A DNA stretch of 40,968 bases from an uncultured Acidimicrobiaceae bacterium (GCA_903873395.1 CAIQOJ010000033.1:1-40968), one strand, 5' to 3'. Numbered from the stretch's first letter, positions 1-9,406 are shown. Numbers and translations are program-made. The notes: a model not told the origin generated them from the letters alone.

Positions 1-200
1 CAACCACGACCGCCAGCCTGCCCGGACTAGCGCGCCCGGAACGGCACGCGCAGAACGGCAAGCCAGAACGGCACGCGCAGAACAGCGCGCGGGGAACGAA
101 CGGGGTGCAGCCAGCCAATTGCCGCAGGCCGGGTGCGGCGCGCCGATGCAGTTCGGTCGGACATTGAACCATTCGATGCTGCTGGGGGTTTCTCGGATGG
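1..200. other. Left-edge stretch without a recognisable gene
   Basis: No coding frame here looks real. The segment holds an 18-bp direct repeat (39-56 and 66-83, period 27 bp) rich in GAACGGCACGCG-type sequence, followed by GC-rich low-complexity DNA. It lies beyond the stop of the minus-strand channel-like gene, so it could hold that gene's terminator, but I see no convincing stem-loop. Confidence 0.4.
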
Positions 201-1385
201 TCAGTCGGTGATTGCCGGTAGCGACCAGTCGGCCCGCAGGGGTCGGTTGGTCACCAGACGGGGTCGACCCACCTTGGCGGGTCGATCGGTGGTCCACGGT
301 GCAGGTGCGGCAATGGTGAGGCCGGCGAGACCCCGCAGGGCATGGTCATAGGTGGAGCGCAGTGCCTGGAACCGCTGCCAGGCGACGTCCATGTCGGGAC
401 GCGGGATGTTGGCCTGGCGTGAGCACCGATCGACGACGCCGGTGAACTCCTCTTGGCTGATGGAGATCGCTTCGGTCGGTTTCCCGTCGGCTCCACTGGC
501 CAGGAGGTCGATCAAGGTGGCCGGTGGATCGATCGGGAGTCCGATGGCCCGGCCGATCCGCACGATGGACGGAATCCCGTGAGCCAAGACGAGCAATGGA
601 CCTTGGTTCTCTCCCAGATCAGTTTGGCTCAGGGGCGTCTCACTTGTCGACACGATCAGGGCCGCAGTGTCGAGCAAGGCTCCGACAGATGCCACCCACG
701 ACTGGGTCGGGCTGGTCTCGGGGAAGTAGCTCAGTGCCGGAAAAGAACAGTGGGTCTGATCGAGTTCCAGGAGCCACTGCGAGGCCGTCTCCCAGGTCGC
801 GTCATTGCTGATGGCTTGGAACCGCCGGAAGTTTGTCAGCATCTGTTCGGACGATGCTGGAGTGCCGGCGAACGGGCGCAGGGTGCGAATACCTTTTTCT
901 CGATCGTGGTGGGCGGCGTAGATGGTGGGGAGGTAGCTGATGAGCAGCGCCACCAGTCCGAGGCCGATGACCGCCTCGACGAAGGCGATCCAGCTCTTGC
1001 CAGCCCCCGTCGGCGCTGCGAAGCCCAACGTGGTGACCGACGAGCCGCTGATCTCCATCGACCGCTGCCACGTGCCCGAACCAATCCCCCAGAAGATGCC
1101 GGTGAAGGCCACGATGATCAAGATCATCCACACCAGAGGCAAGGTGGCCAGTGCCACGGGTGCGTACATGCCGCGCATGGACGCCGTGCGTTCTGCGTTG
1201 CGCCACCGGCGCACCAAGAGGCGATCGACGACGGCAAAGGTCACGCGGGCGATACGGGTGAACCCGTCACGAGGGAGTACGACAGTCTCGAGGGCGGAGG
1301 CGAGAACGGCGGCGGCGAGTGCGACGCCGATCACCACAACGCCCATCTGAATGCCCCTGTGGGCCAAGGCGGCGGAAGCGATCAC
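201..1385 (-). CDS. Channel-like membrane protein (two-helix pore type), function unknown
   Basis: 394 residues. Hydrophobic helices lie at about 14-37, 74-100 and 131-156. Between the last two is a pore-loop-like stretch, SSVTTLGFAAP (residues 115-125), placed like the potassium-channel filter TxxTxGYGDxxP. The Tyr-Gly-Asp core is not kept, so potassium selectivity cannot be assumed. The remaining 230 residues are soluble and unrecognised. The start is GTG at 1385, overlapping the stop of the upstream microprotein by four bases (GTGA), which implies translational coupling; an internal ATG at residue 14 is a weaker alternative. By architecture this is an Ion_trans_2-like protein; it may be a mechanosensitive or non-selective pore, or only a structural relative. 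The coding frame is well supported, the function is not. Confidence 0.75.
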   Translation of the reverse strand: MIASAALAHRGIQMGVVVIGVALAAAVLASALETVVLPRDGFTRIARVTFAVVDRLLVRRWRNAERTASMRGMYAPVALATLPLVWMILIIVAFTGIFWGIGSGTWQRSMEISGSSVTTLGFAAPTGAGKSWIAFVEAVIGLGLVALLISYLPTIYAAHHDREKGIRTLRPFAGTPASSEQMLTNFRRFQAISNDATWETASQWLLELDQTHCSFPALSYFPETSPTQSWVASVGALLDTAALIVSTSETPLSQTDLGENQGPLLVLAHGIPSIVRIGRAIGLPIDPPATLIDLLASGADGKPTEAISISQEEFTGVVDRCSRQANIPRPDMDVAWQRFQALRSTYDHALRGLAGLTIAAPAPWTTDRPAKVGRPRLVTNRPLRADWSLPAITD

Positions 1386-1480
1386 TGGTCTTCGGGCCAG
1401 TCGTTCCGACGGCGGAATTTCGAGACGAAGGCGACAACGAGCACGACGGCGAGCAGACCGAAGATCAAGATGGTGAACAT
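1382..1480 (-). CDS. 32-residue single-helix membrane microprotein
   Basis: A short frame starting at ATG 1478-1480 with a strong Shine-Dalgarno sequence, CCGGAGG, five bases upstream. It encodes one hydrophobic helix (residues 2-20) followed by a basic-then-acidic tail, SKFRRRNDWPEDQ. Its stop overlaps the GTG of the channel-like gene by four bases. The helix, the positive-inside tail, the ribosome site and the coupled overlap together argue for a real gene below usual annotation length. It may be an accessory subunit of the downstream channel-like protein; that is inference from position. No family recognised. Confidence 0.6.
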   Translation of the reverse strand: MFTILIFGLLAVVLVVAFVSKFRRRNDWPEDQ

Positions 1481-1595
1481 GTGGCCTCCGGACGAAGTCG
1501 GTGCCGAGAGACTACGCCGTGCCCGCAGGCGAGTGTGGCCTTCGGACGGAGTCGACCACGTTGCCCGATGGGACCTCGAACGTGCCGAAGGTCCC

Positions 1596-1623
1596 TTGAT
1601 TTGACTGCGTGCACCACTAGTCT
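1596..1623 (+). promoter_or_regulatory. Candidate sigma-70-type promoter for the SHOCT-type gene
   Basis: TTGATT (1596-1601), a 16-nt spacer and TAGTCT (1618-1623) match the actinobacterial housekeeping pattern. Transcription would begin near 1630, leaving a leader of about 46 nt that contains AAGGAG (1664-1669), seven bases before the GTG start at 1676. Confidence 0.45.
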
Positions 1624-1675
1624 GCGTCAAGTCGGGGCCACTCCTGACTTCACCCACTAACCCAAGGAGCCCTTC

Positions 1676-2077
1676 GTGAGTCTCTTCGCGTACAGCTATC
1701 CGATCCTCAGCATCATCTGGATGATGTTCATGTTCTTCGTGTTCATCCTCTGGATCTGGCTGCTGATCAGCATCTTCGTCGACATCTTCCGTTCGGCCGA
1801 CCTGGGCGGCGCCGCCAAGGCGTTCTGGGTGATCTTCATCATCATCCTCCCGCTCCTCGGCGTGCTGATCTACCTCATCGCCCGCGGCAGCGAGATGCAC
1901 GAGCGTGCAGCCCAGCAGGCCCAGGCTCAGCAGAACGCCTTCGACTCCTATGTGCAGCAGGTCGCCAGCTCGACCGGCTCCAGTGCCGACCAGCTCGCCA
2001 AGTTGGCCGACCTGAAGGAGAAGGGTGTCCTGTCAGACGCCGAGTTCGAGGCTCAGAAGGCCAAGATCCTCAGCTGA
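1676..2077 (+). CDS. Small membrane protein with PLDc_N-like helices and C-terminal SHOCT-type domain
   Basis: 133 residues. Two hydrophobic helices (about 5-37 and 50-70) resemble the PLDc_N module of phospholipase-D-type and related envelope proteins. A linker rich in Gln and Ala follows. The C-terminal segment, from about 104 to 131, reads LxxLxxLKEKGVLSDAEFEAQKAKIL in pattern, the typical SHOCT helix-turn-helix found at the C-terminus of many bacterial membrane proteins. The start is GTG with AAGGAG seven bases upstream. Two hairpins follow the stop. No enzymatic motif is present, so a scaffolding or oligomerisation role is the usual guess for this architecture. Its function is unknown. 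Confidence 0.85.
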   Translation: MSLFAYSYPILSIIWMMFMFFVFILWIWLLISIFVDIFRSADLGGAAKAFWVIFIIILPLLGVLIYLIARGSEMHERAAQQAQAQQNAFDSYVQQVASSTGSSADQLAKLADLKEKGVLSDAEFEAQKAKILS

Positions 2078-2083
2078 CGCACC

Positions 2084-2101
2084 TCCGGCCCAGAGGCCGG
2101 A
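2084..2101 (+). terminator. Short GC hairpin after the SHOCT-type gene
   Basis: Seven-bp perfect stem (TCCGGCC/GGCCGGA) with loop CAGA, seven bases after the stop. There is no U-tract. It is the first of two tandem hairpins. Confidence 0.45.
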
Positions 2102-2118
2102 ACTCAGTAGTTGTGGCT

Positions 2119-2152
2119 CAGTGGCCGCCCACCTCGAGGTGGGCGGCCACTG
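2119..2152 (+). terminator. Strong 34-nt perfect inverted repeat, probable terminator
   Basis: Seventeen-base arms meet with no spacer around CTCGAG, giving a very stable hairpin about 40 nt after the SHOCT-type stop and 18 nt before the next promoter's -35 box. There is no T-run, which is common for actinobacterial terminators. Because it is a perfect palindrome it could alternatively be a protein-binding site. Confidence 0.6.
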
Positions 2153-2170
2153 CCGCGTCCGGCGTGTCCC

Positions 2171-2205
2171 TTGTGCCAGTGAGGCTCCTCACTACAGTTG
2201 GAGGG
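2171..2205 (+). promoter_or_regulatory. Candidate promoter of a leaderless gene
   Basis: TTGTGC (2171-2176), a 16-nt spacer and TACAGT (2193-2198). The predicted transcription start, seven bases after the -10 box, is the G of the GTG start codon at 2205. The GGAGG directly touching the start codon is too close to act as a normal ribosome site. Confidence 0.5.
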
Positions 2206-3557
2206 TGAGCGAAAACACCGACGCATCCGACGACACAACATCGAGCGCAGGTGGTGTGGGCTCCGAGAGTGCCGAAGAGATCAAACTCCATCACCTGGTG
2301 GAGGAACTCGAGGCTGAGAATCTGGCATTGCGAGAGACTCAGCAGGCAAAGAAGGGTCGGGGCAAGCGTCGGGCCCGGTCGATCTTCTCCTGGGTCCTCA
2401 TCGTCTTGGCCTGCCTGCTCGCCGTCGTCTCCGTCGTTGCCGTCTACGCGCGCAACGAGTTGTTGAACACCGACACGTTCGTCGCCACGATCGCCCCCTT
2501 GGCCAAGGACGCTGCCGTCCAGACGGTGGTGGCCACCAAGGTCAGTGATGCGGTGGTGGCTAAGGGAGACATCGAGCAGAGGGTCAAGGACGCTCTGCCC
2601 GCCAAGGCCGACTTCCTGGCTGCACCCATCGCCACCGGGGTCAAGACCCTCTCCTATCAAGTCACCCTCAAGGTGGTGCAGAGCTCGCAGTTCCAAAAAC
2701 TGTGGGACACGGCCGTGCGTCAATCGCATGCGCAGGTCGACACGCTGCTGACCGGAGGAACCGAGGGTGCAGTGTCGGCGGCCAACGGACAGGTGACCGT
2801 GAATCTGGGCACTGTGGAGACTGAGGTCAAAAAGCGTCTGTCGGCTAAGGGGCTTACCTTCATCAACAGCGTGCCGAACTACTCGGGTGCACCGGTCGTC
2901 CTGTTCCAGTCTCAAGAGCTCCTGAAGCTCCAGCGGACGGTCCGGCTGCTGAACAAACTGGTCCTCCTCCTGCCCATCTTGGCGCTCTTCTCGTTTGCCG
3001 GAGCAGTGGCCCTTGCCCGCGATCGCCGCAAGGGCCTGGTCCGCGCGTCGGGTGGGTTGGCCCTGTCGATGGCGCTGTTGCTGACCGTGGCCAACGTGGC
3101 CAGGAACCAGTATCTGAACTCCTTGGTGCCCGGCCAGGTCAGGAACGCCCGCACTGCTGTGATCGACACGGTGGATGCCCCGCTGCTCGATTCGGTGCGG
3201 ACGGTGCTCGTCGTGAGTGTGGTGATCCTGGTGATCGCGCTTGTTGCTGGTAATCGTTATATCCGGGAGTGGGTGACGAGCAAGGAGCGGCCACCGTGGT
3301 TGACCTCTGGCCCGGTGCACGATGCTGTGGCCGCCCATCGGCGTGCCTACCAGTGGGCCGTGTTGGCTCTCGGGTTGGTGGTGTTGGTCCTCTGGAGCAG
3401 TCCGACGGTGTTCGTGGCCGTTGTCGTCGTGCTCGTGACCTTGGCTGCAGTAGGTCTGGTGGGTCTGTTCGCCGGCCGGAAGGGTGACGAGAGCGCTGAG
3501 GCTTCGATCGCTGAGACGTCGACCATGTCACTGGCCGAAGGGCCCACAGCGAACTGA
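2205..3557 (+). CDS. Integral membrane protein with N-terminal coiled coil, function unknown
   Basis: 450 residues from GTG 2205. An acidic N-terminus is followed by a short coiled coil (HHLVEELEAENLALRE, about 30-45) and a basic patch, then a membrane helix near 60-80. A long extracytoplasmic region (about 85-250) of helical character with little Cys follows. Three or four more helices are spread over about 255-430, and the tail is acidic. The layout, helix plus extracytoplasmic YARNELLNTDTFVATIAPLA-type domain plus C-terminal helices, resembles uncharacterised membrane proteins common in actinobacteria. An in-frame upstream extension exists but its composition looks non-coding and it overlaps the preceding gene and hairpins, so I place the start at 2205, where a -10 box fits leaderless initiation. 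Confidence 0.85.
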   Translation: MSENTDASDDTTSSAGGVGSESAEEIKLHHLVEELEAENLALRETQQAKKGRGKRRARSIFSWVLIVLACLLAVVSVVAVYARNELLNTDTFVATIAPLAKDAAVQTVVATKVSDAVVAKGDIEQRVKDALPAKADFLAAPIATGVKTLSYQVTLKVVQSSQFQKLWDTAVRQSHAQVDTLLTGGTEGAVSAANGQVTVNLGTVETEVKKRLSAKGLTFINSVPNYSGAPVVLFQSQELLKLQRTVRLLNKLVLLLPILALFSFAGAVALARDRRKGLVRASGGLALSMALLLTVANVARNQYLNSLVPGQVRNARTAVIDTVDAPLLDSVRTVLVVSVVILVIALVAGNRYIREWVTSKERPPWLTSGPVHDAVAAHRRAYQWAVLALGLVVLVLWSSPTVFVAVVVVLVTLAAVGLVGLFAGRKGDESAEASIAETSTMSLAEGPTAN

Positions 3558-3578
3558 ATCCCCCGATCGCGCCACAGT

Positions 3579-3773
3579 GTGGCAGCTGGGAACAGATGGT
3601 TCGAACTGGGTAATGACGTCGTTGATGCTGGCACCGGCAACGACACCCTCAACGGCGGCACCGGCAACGAGGATGGCAACGAGGACGGCAACGAGGACGG
3701 CAACGAGGACGGCAACGAGGACGGTGGCGCTGGGAACGACAGCGTCAACGGCGTTGACGATTCGCAGTACTGA
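3579..3773 (+). CDS. Possible 64-residue RTX-like repeat protein (or decayed remnant)
   Basis: From a GTG at 3579 the frame encodes residues resembling calcium-binding RTX nonapeptides: DAGTGNDTLNGGTGNEDG, five NEDG units, then GGAGNDSVNG. The match to the GGxGxDxLx pattern is clear at both ends, with the central NEDG run produced by a 12-bp tandem repeat. No ribosome site, signal peptide or strong promoter is seen, so this may be a fragment of a former larger protein or a non-coding repeat. It sits in a 410-bp gap between converging genes; nothing else was recognised there. Confidence 0.3.
   Translation: MAAGNRWFELGNDVVDAGTGNDTLNGGTGNEDGNEDGNEDGNEDGNEDGGAGNDSVNGVDDSQY
3663..3722 (+). repeat. 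12-bp tandem repeat, five copies
   Basis: Five copies of GGCAACGAGGAC (the first ends in T rather than C). Twelve is a multiple of three, so copy-number change would add or remove Asn-Glu-Asp-Gly without shifting the plus-strand frame. On the minus strand the same DNA reads as a hydrophobic LVAV repeat, which I regard as a shadow. Confidence 0.9.
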
Positions 3774-3966
3774 TCTGGCCAACTCGGCTGTGGTCGACTG
3801 CTGAGGTAGTGAACCAGCAGCGGAGGTTTCCTGCGGGCCCTCGGTCCGTGTGAAGTGCAGCGATCAAGCCCGCCCGGAAAGGGATGCTTCTCTGCAGAGA
3901 GGTGTTCTGCCCTTGAGGTGAGCCTTGTCGCTCGCCGTGCAGCTCGTGGCGACGCCGAACTTAGGC

Positions 3967-6900
3967 TCAGATGATGCTGTCGATGGGCTCTGGCGACATC
4001 GGTGAGGACGCCGTGCCCTTCGTCGTCTTGCCATCTTCGTCCCATGGAACGACAGATGCCAGGAACTCATCGGTCTCCTGCTGGGCGGCCAGCATGCGCT
4101 TTTCCGCACCGGCGGCCAGTAGGCGGCCCACGAGGGGGATCTCCCAGAGCGACTCAGCGCGCAAGATGGCCACGATGACGGGGACCAGGTGCTCAGCGGT
4201 GTCGAAGACCACATAGCGGGGGAGCCACTCGGGCTCGTACTTGGCGTTGAACTTCCACAGCGACTCGATCTGGGCGAAGCTCGAGAGGCGCTTGAGGAAC
4301 CACCGTTCGGCTCGCTGCACCGTTCCGTCACCTCGCTCGCCAGCCAGTGTGGAGCGCATGGCGGCGAAGTTCAGGCTGAGGCCGTCGAACCCTCGTCCGG
4401 CCAGGTGCTCGATGGTCGAGCACAGGGCGAAGTCGAGCAGGCCGTTGGGATGCTCGCCGGGGTCACGACGCATGAGATCGAGCGAGTAGCCGTTGATGCC
4501 GGTGGCTGGCACGAACTGGCACATCGCAGCGGGTAGGCCCTCGGGATCACGAACGACGACGAGGAGCAGGTCCGAGTCCCGGGGATCGAAGATCCGACCG
4601 AGCATCATCGAGAACCCGCGTTCGTGCTCGCCCTGGCGCGACAGGCGCATCAGACCGGTCAACTCGTCGATGAGAGCGGGATCGAGGTGTGCCGGGTCGT
4701 GGAACGTGGCCGTGTAGCCGTATTTGGCGATGCGATTGTGGGCCTGGCGGAGGCCCTTCATGTGCTTTCCGGCCAACGAGAACTGCTGAAGTTGCACCAC
4801 GGCTTCGTCGCCGAGGTAGATGTCGTGCATGCCTGACTCGCGATAGGCGGGAAGCCACTCTTCGCCGGCCCCCATGACGGCAGTGGTCCAGCCGTGGGCG
4901 TCGGCGAAGGATCGGAAGGCCTCCCAGACCTGGTCGCGTTCGTTGCGCGGCCCGATGGGGTCAGGGGAGATCAGGCACACGCCGCCATAGACGGCATAGG
5001 CCACCACGCTGTCGCGATGGAAGAACCACTGCTTGTCGGTGCGGAGAGCGAAGTAGTCGAGGGTTGTTGACCCGTGGCGCTTGACGATGTCTCTGGCTCG
5101 TAGTTCTGCTGCCCTGCCCGAGGTCAGGCGCCGGTCGACCACCGGGCGAGTCAACAGGTAGAGGGTTACGGCGACCAGTGAGATGCCGATGACCAGCAGG
5201 GCCGGCGCCAGGAACCGGTCGATGCGGTGAGGTAGTGGTTCGGTCTGGATGCCGACGAATCGCTCGGCAACGGCCCAGGACGTGGCCCACCACGAGAGCG
5301 TCGATGAACCATGGTCGACATGGGCGACCAGTTCGAGGAAGCCCACAGTTGCCACGCCAATACCGATGGCCCCGATCCCGAGCGTGAGCAACGCAGATCG
5401 CATGGAGGTCCAGTCCGAGGCGGCCTGGAACTCCTTGCGGTTGACCAAGAGGAACACCAAGACGCCAGTGGCAACCAGTGACTCCTCGATGTCCGCTCCG
5501 GCGAGGATGTGCAACAGGATGGTGCCGCCCAAGATGGCCACCGCCACACGCCAGGCCCGACGCTGACCACGAAGAATCCCCCGCCCGATGGCCACCAAGG
5601 CCAGGCCGGCCAAGGCGACCAGGGCGCCGGCCGCCACACTGGCTCGCACTGGGAGGAACTGCTGGAGGACGTGCAGTCGGCCCCGCAGCGGCGGGGTGAT
5701 GGCATCGAGGAGGTCGATGATGCCACTGACCAAAATGGCAGCTGCGCTCCAACGGCGGACCCGACGGGTGCGTCGGTGAGCCGTGCGTAGGTCATCGGGC
5801 GGCGGCCACGATTCACCGACGGGATAGGAGGCGACCATCGCCGGCGCAAGGGTTCCGGCCATCCGCTTGCGGGTGACGAATCGCTCGAGCGGACTGGTGG
5901 AAGGGAGCTCGTTGTTGGCGAGGAGCAACCGCACGTGGAGTTCCGCCCCGGTCTCCAACTCGACCCAACTCACCCGCTGGTCATGCAGGAAGACGGGCGG
6001 GAGGCCGAGTCGGCCACGATGCTCGGCCACCACCTCGGTGGTGGCTCCGACGTTGGCGAAGAACCCTGGTCCCAGGTTGGTCAACTCAGAGGTGAACGAG
6101 GCAGAGGTGATGAGCCCCGCCCATCCTCGGGCCAGGAGCGCTCGGGCATCGTCACGGGCAGCATCGTTGGGGACCGATCGGCTGGCAACCTCGCCAAGGG
6201 CACCGCCACCCAGGATCGACCACATGCGGCGGCTCAACAGACCGAGGACGATGGCCAGCACGGCCAGCACGACGAGGGTGACGATCGAGGCGACGGTCAG
6301 CTGATCGGTGAGATCGGCAGAGTGGGCGTGGCGGATGGCTCGGGCAGGCAGCCCTGAACCGAGGTGGCCAAGCAGCCAGGGAGTGACGGCCACCCGCAGC
6401 AGCAGGGCGACGACAAAGGGGACCAAGAGCCACCAGGCATAGCGTCCGAAACGCCGATAGAGCGTGCGCGAGACCACGAATCGGGTGAGATCGCCTGGAT
6501 CGGTAAGGCGTTCCATGCCCTCGAGCCACGGAGTATCGCCCTCGGGAACGGGCAGCGACGTCTTGGCTGCTCGCATCTGATGTCCGAGAGACTCTGGGCT
6601 GAGAGCAGCCACCTCGAGGGCATCGCGCACCTGAGTGCCCGGTGCGACCCGGACCATGCGCACCCCGGTGCCGGTCTGCATCCTCAGATCGATCGGGCCA
6701 TGCAGTTCGACTTCGGTGCCGCAGGCATCCTCGCCGCCAGCGTCACCAGGTTCATGACTGCCCAGCTGACGGATGATCCGGCGGTCATCTTCTTCAAGGA
6801 AGTGGGTCAGCGCTCGGGCCAACCCGGGATGAGCGGCAAGTGCCTGGGCTGCACCTTCGTCTCGGGCCTCCGGGCACCGTTGATCGAACAGATTGCCGGC

Positions 6901-7242
6901 CACGATCAGAATGCCGGGTCCTTCCCAGGTGTCGAGTGCCTGGGCCAGCTCCGCGGTGACGGCCAGCGTCGAATTGGTCACCTCAGGGGTCAACAGAAGG
7001 TCGCTCACCACCATGACCCTGCGTCCGAGCGGGACCTCGATGACCTCGACGCCGGCATCATCGGACTCATCGGCATCATCGGGTCCAGTGGTGTTCGGGG
7101 AACCTGAGGCAGAATGAGACCCTGGGGCACCAGCGGGCTCCCGGGCGCCATTGGACTCAACGGTGTTGTGGCCAGACGCATCGGATGGTGCGGCGTGGTC
7201 CAACGTCTCGGCCTTGTCACCGTCTGTCTGTGTGGAACTCAC
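3967..7242 (-). CDS. MprF-like membrane protein with N-terminal degenerate metallophosphoesterase domain and C-terminal DUF2156
   Basis: 1091 residues. The first ~65 are acidic and disordered. Residues ~75-200 look like a calcineurin-type phosphoesterase: VVSDLLLT (D81), VAGNLFD (116-120) and LGSHE (160-164) occupy the places of DxH, GDxxD and GNH[DE], but several metal ligands are altered. Residues ~270-690 hold about eight membrane helices. Residues ~705-1010 match the DUF2156 aminoacyl-phosphatidylglycerol transferase domain (for example [18 protein letters not shown] and [17 protein letters not shown]), the GNAT-like catalytic part of MprF. The family transfers an aminoacyl group from tRNA to phospholipid, altering surface charge. 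The substrate here is unknown. The start is GTG with GGAAGGG just upstream. It is transcribed divergently from acs. Confidence 0.85.
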   Translation of the reverse strand: MSSTQTDGDKAETLDHAAPSDASGHNTVESNGAREPAGAPGSHSASGSPNTTGPDDADESDDAGVEVIEVPLGRRVMVVSDLLLTPEVTNSTLAVTAELAQALDTWEGPGILIVAGNLFDQRCPEARDEGAAQALAAHPGLARALTHFLEEDDRRIIRQLGSHEPGDAGGEDACGTEVELHGPIDLRMQTGTGVRMVRVAPGTQVRDALEVAALSPESLGHQMRAAKTSLPVPEGDTPWLEGMERLTDPGDLTRFVVSRTLYRRFGRYAWWLLVPFVVALLLRVAVTPWLLGHLGSGLPARAIRHAHSADLTDQLTVASIVTLVVLAVLAIVLGLLSRRMWSILGGGALGEVASRSVPNDAARDDARALLARGWAGLITSASFTSELTNLGPGFFANVGATTEVVAEHRGRLGLPPVFLHDQRVSWVELETGAELHVRLLLANNELPSTSPLERFVTRKRMAGTLAPAMVASYPVGESWPPPDDLRTAHRRTRRVRRWSAAAILVSGIIDLLDAITPPLRGRLHVLQQFLPVRASVAAGALVALAGLALVAIGRGILRGQRRAWRVAVAILGGTILLHILAGADIEESLVATGVLVFLLVNRKEFQAASDWTSMRSALLTLGIGAIGIGVATVGFLELVAHVDHGSSTLSWWATSWAVAERFVGIQTEPLPHRIDRFLAPALLVIGISLVAVTLYLLTRPVVDRRLTSGRAAELRARDIVKRHGSTTLDYFALRTDKQWFFHRDSVVAYAVYGGVCLISPDPIGPRNERDQVWEAFRSFADAHGWTTAVMGAGEEWLPAYRESGMHDIYLGDEAVVQLQQFSLAGKHMKGLRQAHNRIAKYGYTATFHDPAHLDPALIDELTGLMRLSRQGEHERGFSMMLGRIFDPRDSDLLLVVVRDPEGLPAAMCQFVPATGINGYSLDLMRRDPGEHPNGLLDFALCSTIEHLAGRGFDGLSLNFAAMRSTLAGERGDGTVQRAERWFLKRLSSFAQIESLWKFNAKYEPEWLPRYVVFDTAEHLVPVIVAILRAESLWEIPLVGRLLAAGAEKRMLAAQQETDEFLASVVPWDEDGKTTKGTASSPMSPEPIDSII

Positions 7243-7251
7243 AACCCTTCC

Positions 7252-7278
7252 AGTCTACGACTGGACCGGCGGTAGGAT
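7252..7278. promoter_or_regulatory. Back-to-back -10 boxes between the mprF-like gene and acs
   Basis: On the minus strand TAGACT (7257 to 7252) lies ten bases before the mprF-like GTG, giving an almost leaderless transcript. On the plus strand TAGGAT (7273-7278) points to acs with a leader of about 88 nt. Convincing -35 boxes were not found on either side. The short spacing means both promoters would share regulatory proteins. Confidence 0.35.
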
Positions 7279-7372
7279 GCGTCCGTCCCAACCACGCATG
7301 TGCGGGCACCGGAGGCGCAGGACGCCACGGGTTCGCGCCGACTACTTGGGCAGCGAAGGAAATGGGGAAGCG

Positions 7373-9406
7373 ATGACGGAACAGGGAGCAGGGGACAGGG
7401 GTGCCTCGGCCGAGCACCACGATCCGGCCACCATTGAGGACTACCTCCATGAAGACCGCCACTTCCCCCCCTCGGAAGCCTTCCGGGCCAGGGCGGTCGT
7501 TGCCGACCCCGGCGTCTATGAGCGTGCAGCCGCTGCAGGACCCGATTTTTGGGCCGAACAAGCTGGCGCACTCGACTGGTTCCGTCCCTGGGACACGGTC
7601 CTCAAGTGGAACCTGCCCGATGCCCGGTGGTTCGACGGCGGAACGCTGAACGTCTCCTATAACTGTCTGGATCGCCATGTGGCCGCAGGTCGGGGCGACA
7701 AGGTCGCCTACCACTGGGAAGGTGAGCCTGGGGATACCCGGACCGTGACCTACGGAGAACTACTGGTCGAGGTGTGCCGATTCGCCAATGTGCTGCGCGG
7801 CCTTGGGGTCGAACGGGGCGACCGCGTGGCCATCTACATGCCGATGATCCCCGAGCTTCCGGTGGCCATGCTGGCCTGCACGCGGATCGGGGCTGCCCAC
7901 TCGGTGGTATTCGGCGGATTCTCCTCGGACGCTCTGCGCGATCGGATCCTGGACGCGCAGGCCAAGGTGGTGGTCACCGCCGATGGTGGTTGGCGTCGGG
8001 GGCAGCCAGTTCCCCTCAAGGGCAACGTCGATGTGGCCGTGTCCGAATCTCCGTGCGTCGAGCACGTGGTGGTGGCCCGACGCACCAGTGTGGATGGTGT
8101 CGAGCCCCCGGCGATGGTGGACGGGCGGGATCACTGGTGGGAGGCCCTGGTGGACGGGTCGGACCCGGCCGGCGGTGGCCCGGCCTCTGACTCATGTGCT
8201 CCTGAACACATGAACGCCGAGGACCTGCTGTTCATCCTCTACACGTCGGGCACCACGGCAGCGCCCAAGGGGATCATGCACACCACGGGTGGCTATCTCA
8301 CTCAGGTCGCCTACACCCACCGGTCGGTCTTCGATCTCCATCCCGACAGCGATGTCTACTGGTGTGCGGCCGACATCGGCTGGGTCACCGGGCACAGCTA
8401 CATCGTCTACGGGCCACTGGCCAATGGCGCCACCTCGGTGATGTACGAGGGCACCCCGGACACGCCTGGCCGAGACCGCTGGTGGTCGATCATCGAGCGC
8501 TACGGCGTGACGATCCTCTACTGCGCTCCGACGGCCATCCGCACCTTCATGAAGTGGGGCCATGAGGAGCCTGCCAAGCACGACCTGACCAGCCTGCGTC
8601 TGCTGGGATCCGTGGGCGAGCCGATCAACCCAGAGGCATGGATGTGGTACTCCACCCATATCGGCGGAGGTGGCTGCCCCATCGTTGACACGTGGTGGCA
8701 GACGGAAACGGGGGCCATCATGATCAGCCCCCTCCCGGGATTGACCACCACCAAGCCGGGCTCAGCCACCTTCCCCCTTCCCGGGATCGGTGCCGAGGTC
8801 GTCGACGACACCGGTGAGACGATCGAGGTGGGCGGTGGGTATCTGACCCTCACGACGCCATGGCCGTCGATGTTGCGGGGCATCTACGGGGACCCTGAGC
8901 GCTACCGGTCCACCTACTGGAGTCGATACAACGATCGCTACTTCGCGGGAGACGGTGCCAAGCTCGACGAAGACGGCTACCTGTGGCTACTCGGTCGGGT
9001 CGATGACGTGATGAACGTGTCCGGCCATCGGATCTCCACCACGGAAGTGGAGTCGGCCCTGGTGGACCACCACCTGGTAGCCGAAGCGGCTGTGGTCGGC
9101 GCAGCCGATGCCACCACCGGGCAAGCCATCGTGGCCTACGTCACGCTCAAGGGCCGGGCCGGTGACCCGACGGACGAGCGGGGCGAGGAGCTGCGGGCCC
9201 ACGTGGCTGCCAAGATCGGGCCGATCGCCCGTCCGCGCCAGGTGATCTTCACCGAGGAACTGCCCAAGACTCGGTCGGGCAAGATCATGCGCCGGCTCCT
9301 CCAGGACCTGGCCGAAGGCCGAGGACTGGGCGACACGACGACGCTGGCCGATCCGGCGGTCGTCGAGGAGATCCGCCGACGAGCAGCAATGTCGACCGAG
9401 GAGTGA
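7373..9406 (+). CDS. acs: Acetyl-CoA synthetase (AMP-forming) family ligase
   Basis: 677 residues, close to the usual length of Acs (~650). It joins acetate, or a related short acid, to CoA through an acyl-AMP intermediate. Seen: the N-terminal ACAS domain; the P-loop A3 motif [11 protein letters not shown] (Y290 on), where the usual Gly-Lys/Gln pair is Ala-Ala; VVFGGFSS; the adenylate region DTWWQTETG; the hinge [23 protein letters not shown]; and the C-terminal catalytic lysine in [11 protein letters not shown] (K637). The ATG at 7373 is chosen because the family N-terminus ([15 protein letters not shown]) begins soon after it and GGGGAAG precedes it; the frame is open further upstream but that part overlaps the divergent promoters. 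The last four bases overlap the next gene. Substrate specificity (acetate or propionate) cannot be told by eye. Confidence 0.93.
   Translation: MTEQGAGDRGASAEHHDPATIEDYLHEDRHFPPSEAFRARAVVADPGVYERAAAAGPDFWAEQAGALDWFRPWDTVLKWNLPDARWFDGGTLNVSYNCLDRHVAAGRGDKVAYHWEGEPGDTRTVTYGELLVEVCRFANVLRGLGVERGDRVAIYMPMIPELPVAMLACTRIGAAHSVVFGGFSSDALRDRILDAQAKVVVTADGGWRRGQPVPLKGNVDVAVSESPCVEHVVVARRTSVDGVEPPAMVDGRDHWWEALVDGSDPAGGGPASDSCAPEHMNAEDLLFILYTSGTTAAPKGIMHTTGGYLTQVAYTHRSVFDLHPDSDVYWCAADIGWVTGHSYIVYGPLANGATSVMYEGTPDTPGRDRWWSIIERYGVTILYCAPTAIRTFMKWGHEEPAKHDLTSLRLLGSVGEPINPEAWMWYSTHIGGGGCPIVDTWWQTETGAIMISPLPGLTTTKPGSATFPLPGIGAEVVDDTGETIEVGGGYLTLTTPWPSMLRGIYGDPERYRSTYWSRYNDRYFAGDGAKLDEDGYLWLLGRVDDVMNVSGHRISTTEVESALVDHHLVAEAAVVGAADATTGQAIVAYVTLKGRAGDPTDERGEELRAHVAAKIGPIARPRQVIFTEELPKTRSGKIMRRLLQDLAEGRGLGDTTTLADPAVVEEIRRRAAMSTEE

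Noticed and set aside
453..1604. 383-codon open frame on the plus strand opposite the channel-like gene
   Set aside because: Polar, repetitive and without domain or ribosome site; the minus strand holds clear membrane helices. It is a GC-rich shadow.
1481..1900. Upstream extension of the 32-residue microprotein frame
   Set aside because: It is antisense to the SHOCT-type gene, Asp/Glu/His-rich and lacks start signals; the ATG at 1480 has the GGAGG site.
3528..3782. Minus-strand frame with an LVAV repeat across the 12-bp tandem array
   Set aside because: Reverse reading of the array; no start signals. The RTX-like plus-strand frame explains the flanks better.
3889..3900. Palindrome TCTCTGCAGAGA as a terminator
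   Set aside because: No loop, only six-base arms and far from the gene ends; it is probably chance.
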